Notes: a model not told the origin generated them from the letters alone. Counted from the stretch's first letter, positions 43,345 through 50,830 are shown. The stretch: DNA of 64,000 nt from Yinghuangia sp051388915 (GCF_051388915.1 NZ_JBPKBH010000022.1:62001-126000), one strand, 5' to 3'. Numbers and translations are program-made.

Positions 43345-43476
43345 CTATCCCGAAACCGCAGGCGGTTCAGGCGACTTGCCTCGGCACGCCCGTCCGGACT
43401 CCCTCCCGGCGACCGGCCGCGCGGAGTGATTGATCACGTAGATCCTGTCGTCCGCGCCCGACACCCTGACCGACAC
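43345..43476 (-). CDS. 43-aa small ORF with ideal ribosome site
   Basis: GTG start at 43476 with AGGAGG exactly 7 nt upstream. The peptide begins VSVRVSGADDRIYVINHS and ends Pro/Ser-rich. No similarity recognised. It could be a genuine micro-gene or the cut end of a larger one. Confidence 0.3.
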   Translation of the reverse strand: MSVRVSGADDRIYVINHSARPVAGRESGRACRGKSPEPPAVSG

Positions 43477-43523
43477 CGTGTCACCTCCTGGAATGGCCGC
43501 CGCGACGCGCAACTACTGGACTG

Positions 43524-43552
43524 GGGACCAACCCCGCGTGCGCGGGGAGCAG
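43524..43552 (-). CRISPR. Single type I-E-like repeat with leader-like flank
   Basis: The 29-nt sequence ends CCCCGCGTGCGCGGGGAGCAG. The following 43553-43591 (TCTTCGTGGCTTGCGG and on to GCGTAGG) resembles the sequence after the repeat at 45582 (TCTTTGTGAACTGCGG and on to GGGTAGG). In minus-strand orientation both would be leader-repeat junctions. Confidence 0.55.
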
Positions 43553-43794
43553 TCTTCGTGGCTTGCGGATTTCCTGTGGCTGGCGTAGGGAATTTACCAA
43601 CCTTGCGGAGACCGGCATCTCAGGCACAACCGCCTTGCTCCGACGTATTTGCCAAAGCTGCGGCGTTCTGCGGCCTTTATCCGAGGCTGACTTCGGCCAC
43701 CTTGGAATGACATGTCCGGTGCTGGTAGCGGTGACCGCCACGACGACGACCAAGTCCGCGCCGGGCATCAGGCGTTGCGTGGTCTGCGGATGCG
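43553..43794 (-). other. Leader-like non-coding region right of the single CRISPR repeat
   Basis: 242 bp without a convincing gene. It is less GC-rich than its surroundings (GGAATTTACCAACC, GACGTATTTGCC), as expected of a CRISPR leader read on the minus strand. Confidence 0.35.
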
Positions 43795-44274
43795 CTAGTC
43801 GGTGTGAACGACGGCAGGGAGGCCCACGGCGTCGCAGAGGTGGTTCAGCCACCCGTGGGCGAAGGCGTCCTCGATCTTTGCGGGGTCGGCGGTGAGGCCG
43901 GCCTCGGCGGCCCAGGAGATGGCTCCAGCGACGGCGTTCTCGCGGCGGTAGCCGGTGGGAAGTGCTTCGGGATAGTCGCTGAGGACGCATTTCTCGGTGA
44001 AGACGCCGTCCCAGTACATGCCGGAGGGCGCGGCGGCTTCGCCGATCGCGCAATCGTCGTCCATCACGTAGAAGGCCATGGCGGGGGCGCCGGTCGCGTC
44101 GACCACGGCGGCGATGTCGGCGACGTCGTGGTCGTAGCTCGAATACATCCAGATCTCCCGCCAGGCGCCCCTGGCGTAGTTCTCAAGGACCCCTTTGCCG
44201 AAAGCGGCGACGGCCGGATGTTCGGCGAGTGTGTGGTCGCCTTTGGCGACGACGATGTAGCCCCAGTAGCCCAT
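43795..44274 (-). CDS. Hypothetical protein (MGYWGY family)
   Basis: 159-aa soluble protein starting MGYWGYIVVAKGDHTLAEHP, with an acidic central segment (YVMDDDCAIGEAAAP) and Trp-rich C-terminus (GWLNHLCDAVGLP). I recall similar actinomycete proteins of unknown function. No signal peptide or membrane segment. Its start codon lies 211 bp from the divergent DHFR-like gene. Confidence 0.7.
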   Translation of the reverse strand: MGYWGYIVVAKGDHTLAEHPAVAAFGKGVLENYARGAWREIWMYSSYDHDVADIAAVVDATGAPAMAFYVMDDDCAIGEAAAPSGMYWDGVFTEKCVLSDYPEALPTGYRRENAVAGAISWAAEAGLTADPAKIEDAFAHGWLNHLCDAVGLPAVVHTD

Positions 44275-44484
44275 GGCGGGAACGTAGCGCCGTGAGGTGA
44301 CAGCGGCTCGGCGACGCGGGGGACAGACGATTAGTCAGTGTCACCCGGGCTCGGCTCCACAAGCAGAACGCCGAGGTCGCGCCCCAGGGATACCACCGCC
44401 TGCGCCGCAATTCTGCGCCCCAGAAGTGTCGCCGATGAGTTTCCGGCGGTTGTGCGGTCTACCCCTTAACGAAGGGAGCACACC

Positions 44485-45090
44485 ATGCGCAAGATCATCG
44501 TTTGTACGTTCCTGACCCTCGACGGCGTGATGCAGGCGCCGGGCGGTCCGGACGAGGACACGGGGAGCGGCTTCGAGCACGGCGGCTGGCAGAAGCCCGT
44601 GGACGACGACGAGGTCGGCGCTGCCGTCGCCGGTTGGTACGAGGACTTCGACGCGATGCTGCTCGGCCGGAAGACGTACGAGATCTTCGCGTCGTACTGG
44701 CCGACCGCGGATCCCGACAACCCGTTCACCGCGCGGATGAACGGCATGTCCAAGTACGTGGCGTCCCGGACCCTGACGTCAGTCGCGTGGCAGAACTCCA
44801 CGCTGCTGGAGGGCGACGTCGTTGATGCCGTACGTACGCTCAAGGCATCCGACGGCGGCAACGTCAGCGTTGTCGGCAGCGGCGACCTCGCCCAGACCCT
44901 CATGCGGCACGACCTCGTCGACGAATACCGGCTGACCATCCACCCGGTGATCATCGGTACCGGCAAGCGGCTGTTCGCCGACGGCGCGATCCCCACGGCG
45001 CTGGAGCCGATCAGCGTCACGACCACGAAGGGCGGCACAGTCGTCGGTGCCTATCGGCCGAACGGCAAGCCCAGCTACGACAGTTACTGA
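44485..45090 (+). CDS. Dihydrofolate reductase / RibD C-terminal family protein
   Basis: 201 aa. RKIIVCTFLTLDGVMQAPGG, then DAMLLGRKTYEIFASYWP, NVSVVGSGDLAQTLMRHDLV and DEYRLTIHPVIIGTGKRLF are the hallmarks of the YyaP/YwjB-type DHFR-like group. NADPH-dependent reductase of unknown substrate; not expected to be the housekeeping folA. AAGGGAG lies before the ATG. Confidence 0.88.
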   Translation: MRKIIVCTFLTLDGVMQAPGGPDEDTGSGFEHGGWQKPVDDDEVGAAVAGWYEDFDAMLLGRKTYEIFASYWPTADPDNPFTARMNGMSKYVASRTLTSVAWQNSTLLEGDVVDAVRTLKASDGGNVSVVGSGDLAQTLMRHDLVDEYRLTIHPVIIGTGKRLFADGAIPTALEPISVTTTKGGTVVGAYRPNGKPSYDSY

Positions 45091-45261
45091 GGTCGCGCGA
45101 CGCGGAACCCGCCGATGACATCGGCGGAGATTCCGTCGGCCGGCAGTACTCCGGAGGGTCGCGCCGGCGGGCTTCCGGGGGAGATGCAGAGACGGCTGCA
45201 CCCTGCATGCGCCCCGGACGCCCGGTACTCCGGCGGCCGAAGGTTGCCTCGGGCTCAAGCC

Positions 45262-45405
45262 CCAGGCTGTGGCGGATTCGGAGGCATCGGCGGGTTTTTG
45301 TCTGGATTGGTCGGGGCGCGTTCCGGCCGACCCGGAGGCCGATTGCTGCCGGGCCGCCTGCGGGACGGCTCGCCCAGTTCGCGATTCACGAGACGAGGCT
45401 ATTGA
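45262..45405 (+). repeat. Gly-rich DNA element, copy A
   Basis: About 140 bp that in one frame read GCGGFGGIGGFLSGLVGARS, then GRPGG and SSRFT. It is related to copy B at 46449-46592 on the same strand. Despite the readable peptide there is no start site; it may be a structural DNA or RNA element. Confidence 0.55.
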
Positions 45406-45491
45406 AGGCAGCCGCACGAGACGACCTTCTTGCCGGAATAACAACCGTGTGGTTTCCATGAACCAGCCCGGAGCGTACCAACGTTCGAGCG

Positions 45492-45582
45492 CGCCTTCGC
45501 CCCGCCTGCGCGGGGCGCAGCCCGCAGCGTGCCGCGGCGTCGACCCCGAGGTGGGCCCTCGCCCCGCCTGCGCGGGGCGCAG
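45492..45582 (-). CRISPR. Degenerate two-repeat CRISPR remnant with one 33-nt spacer
   Basis: Repeat cores GCCCCGCCTGCGCGGGGCGCAG end at 45520 and 45582. Counting 29-nt repeats leaves spacer 45521-45553 (33 nt). The 62-nt period fits type I-E arrays. The repeats differ from those at 41-43.5 kb (GCGCAG instead of GAGCAG). A leader-like sequence lies to the right. No cas genes. Confidence 0.6.
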
Positions 45583-45903
45583 TCTTTGTGAACTGCGGGG
45601 TCACGAGTCAGGCGGGTAGGTTCCTATCAGCTTCTGTGGGTCTGGCATTTCGGTCATCTGCTCGGCTTCTTGGCGCATTGGGTCACTGTGCGGCGGTCGT
45701 AGGTCGGGCAATCGGGCTTGTGCCGGGCTGACTTGGTGGGCGGCCGAAGGTTGGGTAGCCGCTTACGGGCGTGGATCTTGCCTTGGTGCCGCGGGTTGTT
45801 GGTCGGCGTGGAGTGGCTTGGCCTTCTGTGTGTCCTGATCGCGCGAGCGGTGTCGTTCGGGGTTGGTTCACTGCGGCGACTGCGGCCACGACCTTGGAGA
45901 GAC

Positions 45904-46443
45904 ATGGGCATCCTCACTGATTTTCTGCGGGCTTCTGACACCGCGCTGGTCGTGAAGGCGATGGACGAGGAGTACCGCCAGAACTTGTTCGAGCAGGGCC
46001 TGCTGGAGGACGACGAGGAGGGCGAAGGGCTTCGTGCGGTCGACAAGACCGACGCCACGGGGATGCACGAGCTCGGCGTCTTTCCCGAGTTGATCGCGGC
46101 GATCAAGGGCGTGCCGGTGGCCGATGATCTGGTCAAGAGCGACGTCGTGTGGCCGTACGGGCCGCAGCCCGATCTTGATGAGCCGACGGACGGCGAGGGT
46201 CCCGAATCGCCGTGGACTTCGGGGCCGTGGGTGACTCAGTTCGACGTGGACGTGCGGGACGCGTTGGCGAGTGTGCGGGACGAGGACGTCGCGGCGGTGG
46301 CCGCCCGCTGGGGTGACACCGACGTCATGCGTGAGTTCGGCGCCACCGCGGACGTATTGCGGGACATCGTCGCCAGGTTGGCGAGCTTTGCGAAGGAAGC
46401 CGAGGCCGAGGGCGAGCAACTGTATTGCTGGGTCTGTCTCTGA
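45904..46443 (+). CDS. Hypothetical protein (MGILTDFLRA family)
   Basis: 179-aa soluble, acidic protein with MGILTDFLRASDTALVVKAM at the start and PWTSGPWVTQFDVDVRDALA in the C-terminal half. I recall a family of similar actinomycete proteins of unknown function. GGAGAG precedes the ATG. It lies between two Gly-rich DNA elements. Confidence 0.7.
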   Translation: MGILTDFLRASDTALVVKAMDEEYRQNLFEQGLLEDDEEGEGLRAVDKTDATGMHELGVFPELIAAIKGVPVADDLVKSDVVWPYGPQPDLDEPTDGEGPESPWTSGPWVTQFDVDVRDALASVRDEDVAAVAARWGDTDVMREFGATADVLRDIVARLASFAKEAEAEGEQLYCWVCL

Positions 46444-46448
46444 CCTGT

Positions 46449-46592
46449 GCAGGTGGCTGCGGAGGCCTCGGCGGGAGCGGCGGGTTCTTGTCCGGCGTCG
46501 TGGGCGCGTGGTCAGGTCGGCCTGGTGGCGGGTTGCCGCCGGGGCCGCGAGGTGGTTTCCCTGGTGCGCGGTTCACAGATATGAGGCTAGGA
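46449..46592 (+). repeat. Gly-rich DNA element, copy B
   Basis: Partner of copy A. It reads GCGGLGGSGGFLSGVVGAWS, GRPGGG, FPGARFTDMR in one frame. It is followed by TTCCCCGCGTGGACGAGGGA (from about 46593), which resembles a decayed I-E repeat in the plus orientation. Confidence 0.55.
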
Positions 46593-46669
46593 GCTTCCCC
46601 GCGTGGACGAGGGAAGAAGGCGAAGTCAGCTGATTCATTCCGGTTCAAGCAACCCAAAGACAACCTCGT

Positions 46670-46709
46670 GCAACCTTGGGGTTGCGTAAATGGAAATCGA
46701 CGTGCAACC
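46670..46709. promoter_or_regulatory. Candidate ArsR operator of the SRPBCC/ArsR pair
   Basis: GCAACC-TTGG-GGTTGC (46670-46685) is a perfect inverted repeat, followed by another GTGCAACC half-site (46702-46709). A further GCAACCC lies at 46649. Placed 45-85 bp before the SRPBCC start in a locally A/T-rich stretch. Confidence 0.6.
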
Positions 46710-46754
46710 TGGAGGTGGCAGGTTTGATGATGTGAGCACGTGAGGAGAGCCACC

Positions 46755-47231
46755 ATGGCTGCACAAGTTCAGGACACGATCGAGCGGGACGTGTTGATCG
46801 CCGCCCCGCCCCAGCGCGTATGGGACGTGATCACCGAGACCCGGCACATGGGCACCTGGTTCGGGATGCCCGAGCCGACCTCGGCCGACTTCCGGCCCGG
46901 CGGGTGGGTCGTCTTCGATCACGAGGAGTTCGGCGAGATCCCCGTCCTCATCGAGGAGATCGACGCCCCGCGCCGCTTCTCCTACTGGTGGGCCCTGGTG
47001 AGCGCCGGCAAGGGCACGCGCCCCACGGACGGCAACCGGACGCTCGTCACCTTCACCCTCTCCGAAGAGGGTGACGCGACGCGCCTTCGCGTCGTGGAGA
47101 GCGGCATCACCGCCGTGCGGGCCGACGACGCGGAAGTTGAGGCCCGGTTCAAGGACAACACCGAGGGTTGGACGATCGTCACCGAGGACCTGCGCAAGCG
47201 GGTCGAAGAAGTGCTCTCGGACGCTGGCTGA
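46755..47231 (+). CDS. SRPBCC/AHSA1-like protein
   Basis: 158 aa. TIERDVLIAAPPQRVWDVIT, WFGMPEPTSADFRPGGWVVF and a C-terminal helix (WTIVTEDLRKRVEEVL) are typical of the Aha1/START-like SRPBCC fold, which has a hydrophobic ligand cavity. AGGAGAG precedes ATG 46755. Co-directional with an ArsR gene 67 bp downstream, a frequent actinomycete pairing. Confidence 0.86.
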   Translation: MAAQVQDTIERDVLIAAPPQRVWDVITETRHMGTWFGMPEPTSADFRPGGWVVFDHEEFGEIPVLIEEIDAPRRFSYWWALVSAGKGTRPTDGNRTLVTFTLSEEGDATRLRVVESGITAVRADDAEVEARFKDNTEGWTIVTEDLRKRVEEVLSDAG

Positions 47232-47298
47232 ACCCCGCACCGAGCAGTACTGGATGATTTGGGCCCGTCGGACGTTGGCGGCACGGGGAGGTGGCGGG

Positions 47299-47655
47299 GT
47301 GGACAGAGACATAGAGGCGGACGCACGCGTCGAGGACGTGTTCACCGGCCTCGCCGACCCCACCCGCCGCCGCATCCTCGAACTGCTCGCGCAAAAAGGC
47401 ATGGGTACGGCCACCTCCCTCGCCGCCGAGCTGCCGGTCACCCGGCAGGCCGTGGTGAAGCACCTGGCGGTCCTGAACCGCGCCGGGCTGGTCCGCGGCG
47501 AGGCGGTCGGGCGCGAGGTGCGGTTCCGGGTCGAGTCCGAGCCGCTCGCCGCCGCCGCGCGGTGGATGAACCTCCGGGCGGCGGAGTGGGACCGGCGGCT
47601 CGCGGTGATCAAGGAAATCGCGGAGGCGCCGGAGGACGAGTCGGACGTACGGTGA
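47299..47655 (+). CDS. ArsR-family winged-helix regulator
   Basis: 118 aa. FTGLADPTRRRILELLAQKG, then the recognition helix PVTRQAVVKHLAVLNRAGLV and the wing GREVRFRVESEPL. No metal-binding Cys, so it probably senses an organic ligand or just the state of the SRPBCC partner. Start GTG 47299 with GGGAGG about 8 nt upstream. Expected to act on the GCAACC repeats upstream of the SRPBCC gene. Confidence 0.88.
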   Translation: MDRDIEADARVEDVFTGLADPTRRRILELLAQKGMGTATSLAAELPVTRQAVVKHLAVLNRAGLVRGEAVGREVRFRVESEPLAAAARWMNLRAAEWDRRLAVIKEIAEAPEDESDVR

Positions 47656-47659
47656 CCTC

Positions 47660-48193
47660 ATGACCACGCGAATCACACGAATCACCCTGCGGCAGGGCGA
47701 CATCGCCAGCGAGTCCGTCGACGCGATCGTCAACGCGGCGAACTCGTCGCTCCTGGGCGGCGGCGGGGTCGACGGCGCGATCCACCGCAAGGGCGGCCCG
47801 CAGATCCTGGACGCCTGCCGCGACCTGCGAGCCTCGCACTACGGGGGTGGCCTGCCCACCGGCCAGGCCGTCGCGACCACGGCCGGTCGGCTGGACGCAC
47901 GATGGGTGATCCACACGGTCGGCCCGGTGTGGTCGCGGAGCGACGACCGCTCCGAACTGCTCGCCTCCTGCTACCGCGAATCGCTGCGCGTGGCAGACGA
48001 GTTGGGTGCCCGCACCGTCGCCTTCCCGGCGGTGTCCGCAGGGGCGTACGGCTGGCCGACCGGCGATGCGGCGCGGATCGCGCTCGGCACGGTGCGTGCC
48101 ACCGAGACAGCCGTCGAAGAGGTGCGCTTCGTGCTCTTCGGGGCCGAGGTGTTCGGCGTCTTCGAGGCGGAGTTGGCGAAGCAGGAACGCTGA
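47660..48193 (+). CDS. Macrodomain protein, O-acetyl-ADP-ribose deacetylase-like
   Basis: 177-aa macrodomain of the YmdB type: GDIASESVDAIVNAANSSLL, GGGGVDGAIHRKGGP, the substrate loop GLPTGQAVATTAG and FPAVSAGAYGWPTGDAARIA. Removes acetyl from O-acetyl-ADP-ribose or ADP-ribose from proteins in known members. It starts 4 bp after the ArsR stop, so it is probably co-transcribed. Confidence 0.9.
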   Translation: MTTRITRITLRQGDIASESVDAIVNAANSSLLGGGGVDGAIHRKGGPQILDACRDLRASHYGGGLPTGQAVATTAGRLDARWVIHTVGPVWSRSDDRSELLASCYRESLRVADELGARTVAFPAVSAGAYGWPTGDAARIALGTVRATETAVEEVRFVLFGAEVFGVFEAELAKQER

Positions 48194-48199
48194 ACGCCC

Positions 48200-49414
48200 C
48201 TACCGACGCGCGGCGGAAGCCATCGGGCAAGCGGCGAGCGCGCACATGTCGCAGCTCGGGGCGTAGCGCGGCCCGAGGCCGACATCGGCACACGGCGCGG
48301 TGTCGTTTCGAGGCTCGGTCCACGACTCGTTCAGCGACTCGGTCTCGTTCGACCGCACGTCACCGCGGTATTCCAGCAGCATCAGCGCGGAGTCGTCATG
48401 GACTTCATGTCCCGCGAACTCCTCAGCATCCCGCCGCAGTTCGGCCAGCGAAGCATCCAGGTCCGCCCCGCGCAGGAGCGGCGTTCGAGCGGACAGCGGG
48501 TAGAACTTCCCGTCCTCCCCCCGCACTTCGGCGATTCCGTCCGTATAGAAGAGGACACGGTCGCCGCGCTCCAGCCGCGTTCGGTGTACGCCCGGCCCAG
48601 CGCCTCCGAGCCACTCCAGCCCCAACGGACGCCCGGGGTCACGGGGTTCGGCCGGCGCCTCGCGCCCGGACGCGCGAACGACCACCGGATCCGGGTGCCC
48701 GAAGTTCAGCAGCGTGAGCGAGCCGTCGTCCGCGAGTTCGGCGGCAACGGCGGTGACGAACTGCTCGTCCTGCGGCCGCCGTTGCAGCGCGCACGCGATC
48801 TTGGTGGTCACCCCGCGAAGCTCGGACGCGTCCGGTGCGCTCTCACGGAACGCCGACAGCACGGTCGACGCCGTGCGCACCGCGTCGAGCCCCTTCCCCT
48901 GGACGTCCCCCACAATGACGCGGACCCCGCCCGCGACGGGCACCGCCTCGTAGAAGTCGCCGCCGATCTCGGCGTCGTCGGCCGCGGAGACGTAGGACAC
49001 GGCGATGTCCGCCGGACCGGTGTCCTCCGGCGGCGGTGACAGGATCACGCTCTGCGCCACGGCCGCCACCTGCCGTACGTCCGCCAACCGGCGCTCCTGG
49101 CGCAGCCGCGCCCGCGCGGCGGTCGCGGACGCGACGGTCACCGCGGCGACGGCGGCCAGCGCGACGACCATCCGCTGAGTGCCGACGGAGGACGTGAACA
49201 GCGCCGACAGGACGGACAGCACTCCCGACAGCAGGCCGATAACGCATACGTGCCGTACCGACCCCCGCGCGGCGGCGAAGGCCGGCCCGACCGCGTACAG
49301 CGCGGGCAGTCCCACGTGCGACCCGAGCGCGGCGTCGGTCAGTGCGACGGCCAGCACGAGCGCGACGTTCTGCCATTCGGCGCGGTTGAGGGGCAGGGGA
49401 CGGTGAAGACGCAT
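48200..49414 (-). CDS. Membrane PP2C/SpoIIE-type phosphatase
   Basis: 404 aa. Residues about 15-105 hold several hydrophobic segments; residues about 130-355 are an RsbU/SpoIIE PP2C domain with metal residues in DAEIGGDFYEAV, VIVGDVQGKG, FYTDGIAEVRG and DDSALMLLEY. The C-tail has a Cys cluster (CDMCALAACP) of unknown role. Likely dephosphorylates an anti-anti-sigma factor; no such gene adjoins it. Convergent with the macrodomain gene (7-bp gap). Confidence 0.85.
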   Translation of the reverse strand: MRLHRPLPLNRAEWQNVALVLAVALTDAALGSHVGLPALYAVGPAFAAARGSVRHVCVIGLLSGVLSVLSALFTSSVGTQRMVVALAAVAAVTVASATAARARLRQERRLADVRQVAAVAQSVILSPPPEDTGPADIAVSYVSAADDAEIGGDFYEAVPVAGGVRVIVGDVQGKGLDAVRTASTVLSAFRESAPDASELRGVTTKIACALQRRPQDEQFVTAVAAELADDGSLTLLNFGHPDPVVVRASGREAPAEPRDPGRPLGLEWLGGAGPGVHRTRLERGDRVLFYTDGIAEVRGEDGKFYPLSARTPLLRGADLDASLAELRRDAEEFAGHEVHDDSALMLLEYRGDVRSNETESLNESWTEPRNDTAPCADVGLGPRYAPSCDMCALAACPMASAARR

Positions 49415-49910
49415 GTTCTCCTACGCAGGCGGGTGTTCTCCTATGTGGGCAGGACGGCCCGAGCGCACCTGACAGGGCCTCGGCAAGATCGGCCGCCGGG
49501 ACGAACGGGCTGCTCGGGGCGAGTATCCAGCCACCAAGACGCCGGGACGTTCCACCCCCGAAGCTACCGACCGCCTTCGTGGGCCGGCAGGGTCTCTGTA
49601 CCTGTCTTGAGGCACGCATCCCCGGGACCTTCGTCCCGTTTGCCGGCACCGCACCGGTCTCGCTCCATGGCCCGCCGACGCGCCCACCGCATCGGCGTCG
49701 ACCGCACCCACCGCGCTCCACCGCACCGCACCCACAGCACGAACGACAGCGGTACCGACAGCACCCACGACATCGGCACCGACAGCACCCTCCACACCGA
49801 CCATGGCGTGAACACTCCGGAAGACGAGACACTGGTCGCCGAGATCCCGCGCCGCGGGGTCACCCTGATGACGAGCGACGCGACCAGCACGCGGCATCGC
49901 CATCGCGCCG

Positions 49911-49988
49911 TCCGAACTCGCCATCCGAACTCGCCATCCGAACTCGCCGTCCGAACTCGCCATCCGAACTGGCTGTCCGAACTGGCCC
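49911..49988. repeat. Six copies of a 13-bp minisatellite
   Basis: TCCGAACTCGCCA-type units start at 49911, 49924, 49937, 49950, 49963 and 49976. 13 bp is not a codon multiple, which argues against a gene here. Confidence 0.85.
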
Positions 49989-50026
49989 TGATCCGATACG
50001 AGTTGGACCAGTCCTCGCCCCCGAAC

Positions 50027-50062
50027 GGAGAACCCCCGGGCCCGGCCGCCCGGGGGTTCTCC
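50027..50062. terminator. Strong terminator upstream of the nuo control region
   Basis: GGAGAACCCCCGGG and CCCGGGGGTTCTCC form a perfect 14-bp stem with an 8-nt loop, followed by a short T run (TTT). It isolates the nuo promoter from upstream transcription. Confidence 0.85.
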
Positions 50063-50317
50063 TTTGCCCGCGGCCTTCCCGCAACCAGGGCAACTCCCGC
50101 GCCGCAGCCACCCCACTGATCAACTGAGGGTCCCCTAACACGCCCCCCTTTTCCGATCAAATTTGATGATCTGCAAAATCGCCTGATATAGGTCCCGTTC
50201 CGGATGACCATCCAGTGCGTTGCTTCCCGTCGCATCCCTAGCGCAGAGTGTCCGAAACTGTGCGGTACGTCGAATCAAGACCGCGGCCAATCGTTTCTGA
50301 TCGATCATCAGGTGTTG

Positions 50318-50362
50318 AAGATCACATCATGATCGAACTCAACCCGTGTCGCAGATCACATC
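50318..50362. repeat. Direct repeat AGATCACATC upstream of nuoA
   Basis: AGATCACATC occurs at about 50318 and 50353 (35 bp apart). The first copy lies within an inverted CGATCAT...ATGATCG. Possible activator site. Confidence 0.35.
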
Positions 50363-50372
50363 GGAAGAGGCG

Positions 50373-50378
50373 TAGGAT
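50373..50378 (+). promoter_or_regulatory. Candidate -10 box for nuoA
   Basis: TAGGAT lies 20 bp upstream of the Rex-type palindrome. No clear -35 element at 16-18 bp spacing. Confidence 0.35.
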
Positions 50379-50397
50379 CGGCGCCGTTCCGGGTGCT

Positions 50398-50413
50398 TGT
50401 GAACCTGGTCACA
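50398..50413. promoter_or_regulatory. Rex operator-like palindrome before nuoA
   Basis: TGTGA-ACCTGG-TCACA matches the Rex pattern TGTGA-N6-TCACA (extended TTGTGAACCTGGTCACAT). Rex is the NADH/NAD+ sensing repressor of actinomycete respiratory genes, known to act on nuo in Streptomyces. Just downstream is a second, oppositely phased pair TCACAA...TTGTGA (50417-50436). Confidence 0.7.
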
Positions 50414-50470
50414 TGCTCACAAGCGGGTGGTTGTGACCGGGCCAGATGGACGGAAGGGAGCAGTGCGGCC

Positions 50471-50830
50471 ATGAACCTGTACGCGCCGATCCTCGTGCTC
50501 GGCGGCATCGCGGCGGCGTTCGGCATCGTCTCCCTCGTCGCCGGCGCGCTGACCGGGCCCAAGCGGTACAACCGGGCCAAGTTGGAGGCGTACGAGTGCG
50601 GTATCGAGCCGACACCGCAGCCCATCGGCGGCGGGCGCTTCCCGGTGAAGTACTACCTGACGGCGATGCTCTTCATCATCTTCGACATCGAGATCGTCTT
50701 CCTCTATCCGTGGGCGGTGTACTTCGACGCCCTCGGCATCTTCGGTCTCATCGAGATGGCGCTGTTCATCCTCACCGTGTTCGTCGCGTACGCGTATCTC
50801 TGGCGCCGCGGCGGCCTCGAATGGGACTGA
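50471..50830 (+). CDS. nuoA: NuoA, NADH-quinone oxidoreductase subunit A
   Basis: 119-aa membrane subunit with three hydrophobic segments. The loop motif YECGIEPTPQPIGGGRFPVK carries the conserved Cys and the following FIIFDIEIVFLYPWAV segment carries the conserved acids. First gene of the nuo operon, after the Rex-like site. Confidence 0.95.
   Translation: MNLYAPILVLGGIAAAFGIVSLVAGALTGPKRYNRAKLEAYECGIEPTPQPIGGGRFPVKYYLTAMLFIIFDIEIVFLYPWAVYFDALGIFGLIEMALFILTVFVAYAYLWRRGGLEWD

Larger units (their letters stand above)
45091..45903. other. 813-bp gene-poor region with Gly-rich element and CRISPR remnant
   Basis: Apart from the Gly-rich element (45262-45405) and the two-repeat CRISPR remnant, I see no gene. 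45592-45900 is GT-rich on the plus strand and its frames lack ribosome sites. Confidence 0.5.
49415..50470. other. 1.06-kb gene-free region before nuoA
   Basis: It contains GACAGCACC-type repeats (about 49745-49800), a 13-bp minisatellite, a strong terminator and the nuo control region. The frames across 49.4-50.1 kb have biased composition but no ribosome sites or domains, and are disrupted by a 13-bp repeat. The last 340 bp are much more A/T-rich. Confidence 0.55.

Noticed and set aside
40973..45582. Functional CRISPR-Cas system
   Set aside because: Only five repeat-like sequences, one full spacer of normal length, and no cas genes in the window.
49421..50235. Minus- or plus-strand genes in 49.4-50.2 kb
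   Set aside because: No ribosome sites or domains, and a 13-bp repeat inside would shift frames.
27202..50470. Prophage, integrative element or biosynthetic gene cluster
   Set aside because: No integrase, capsid, terminase, transfer genes, PKS/NRPS/terpene enzymes or attachment repeats seen.
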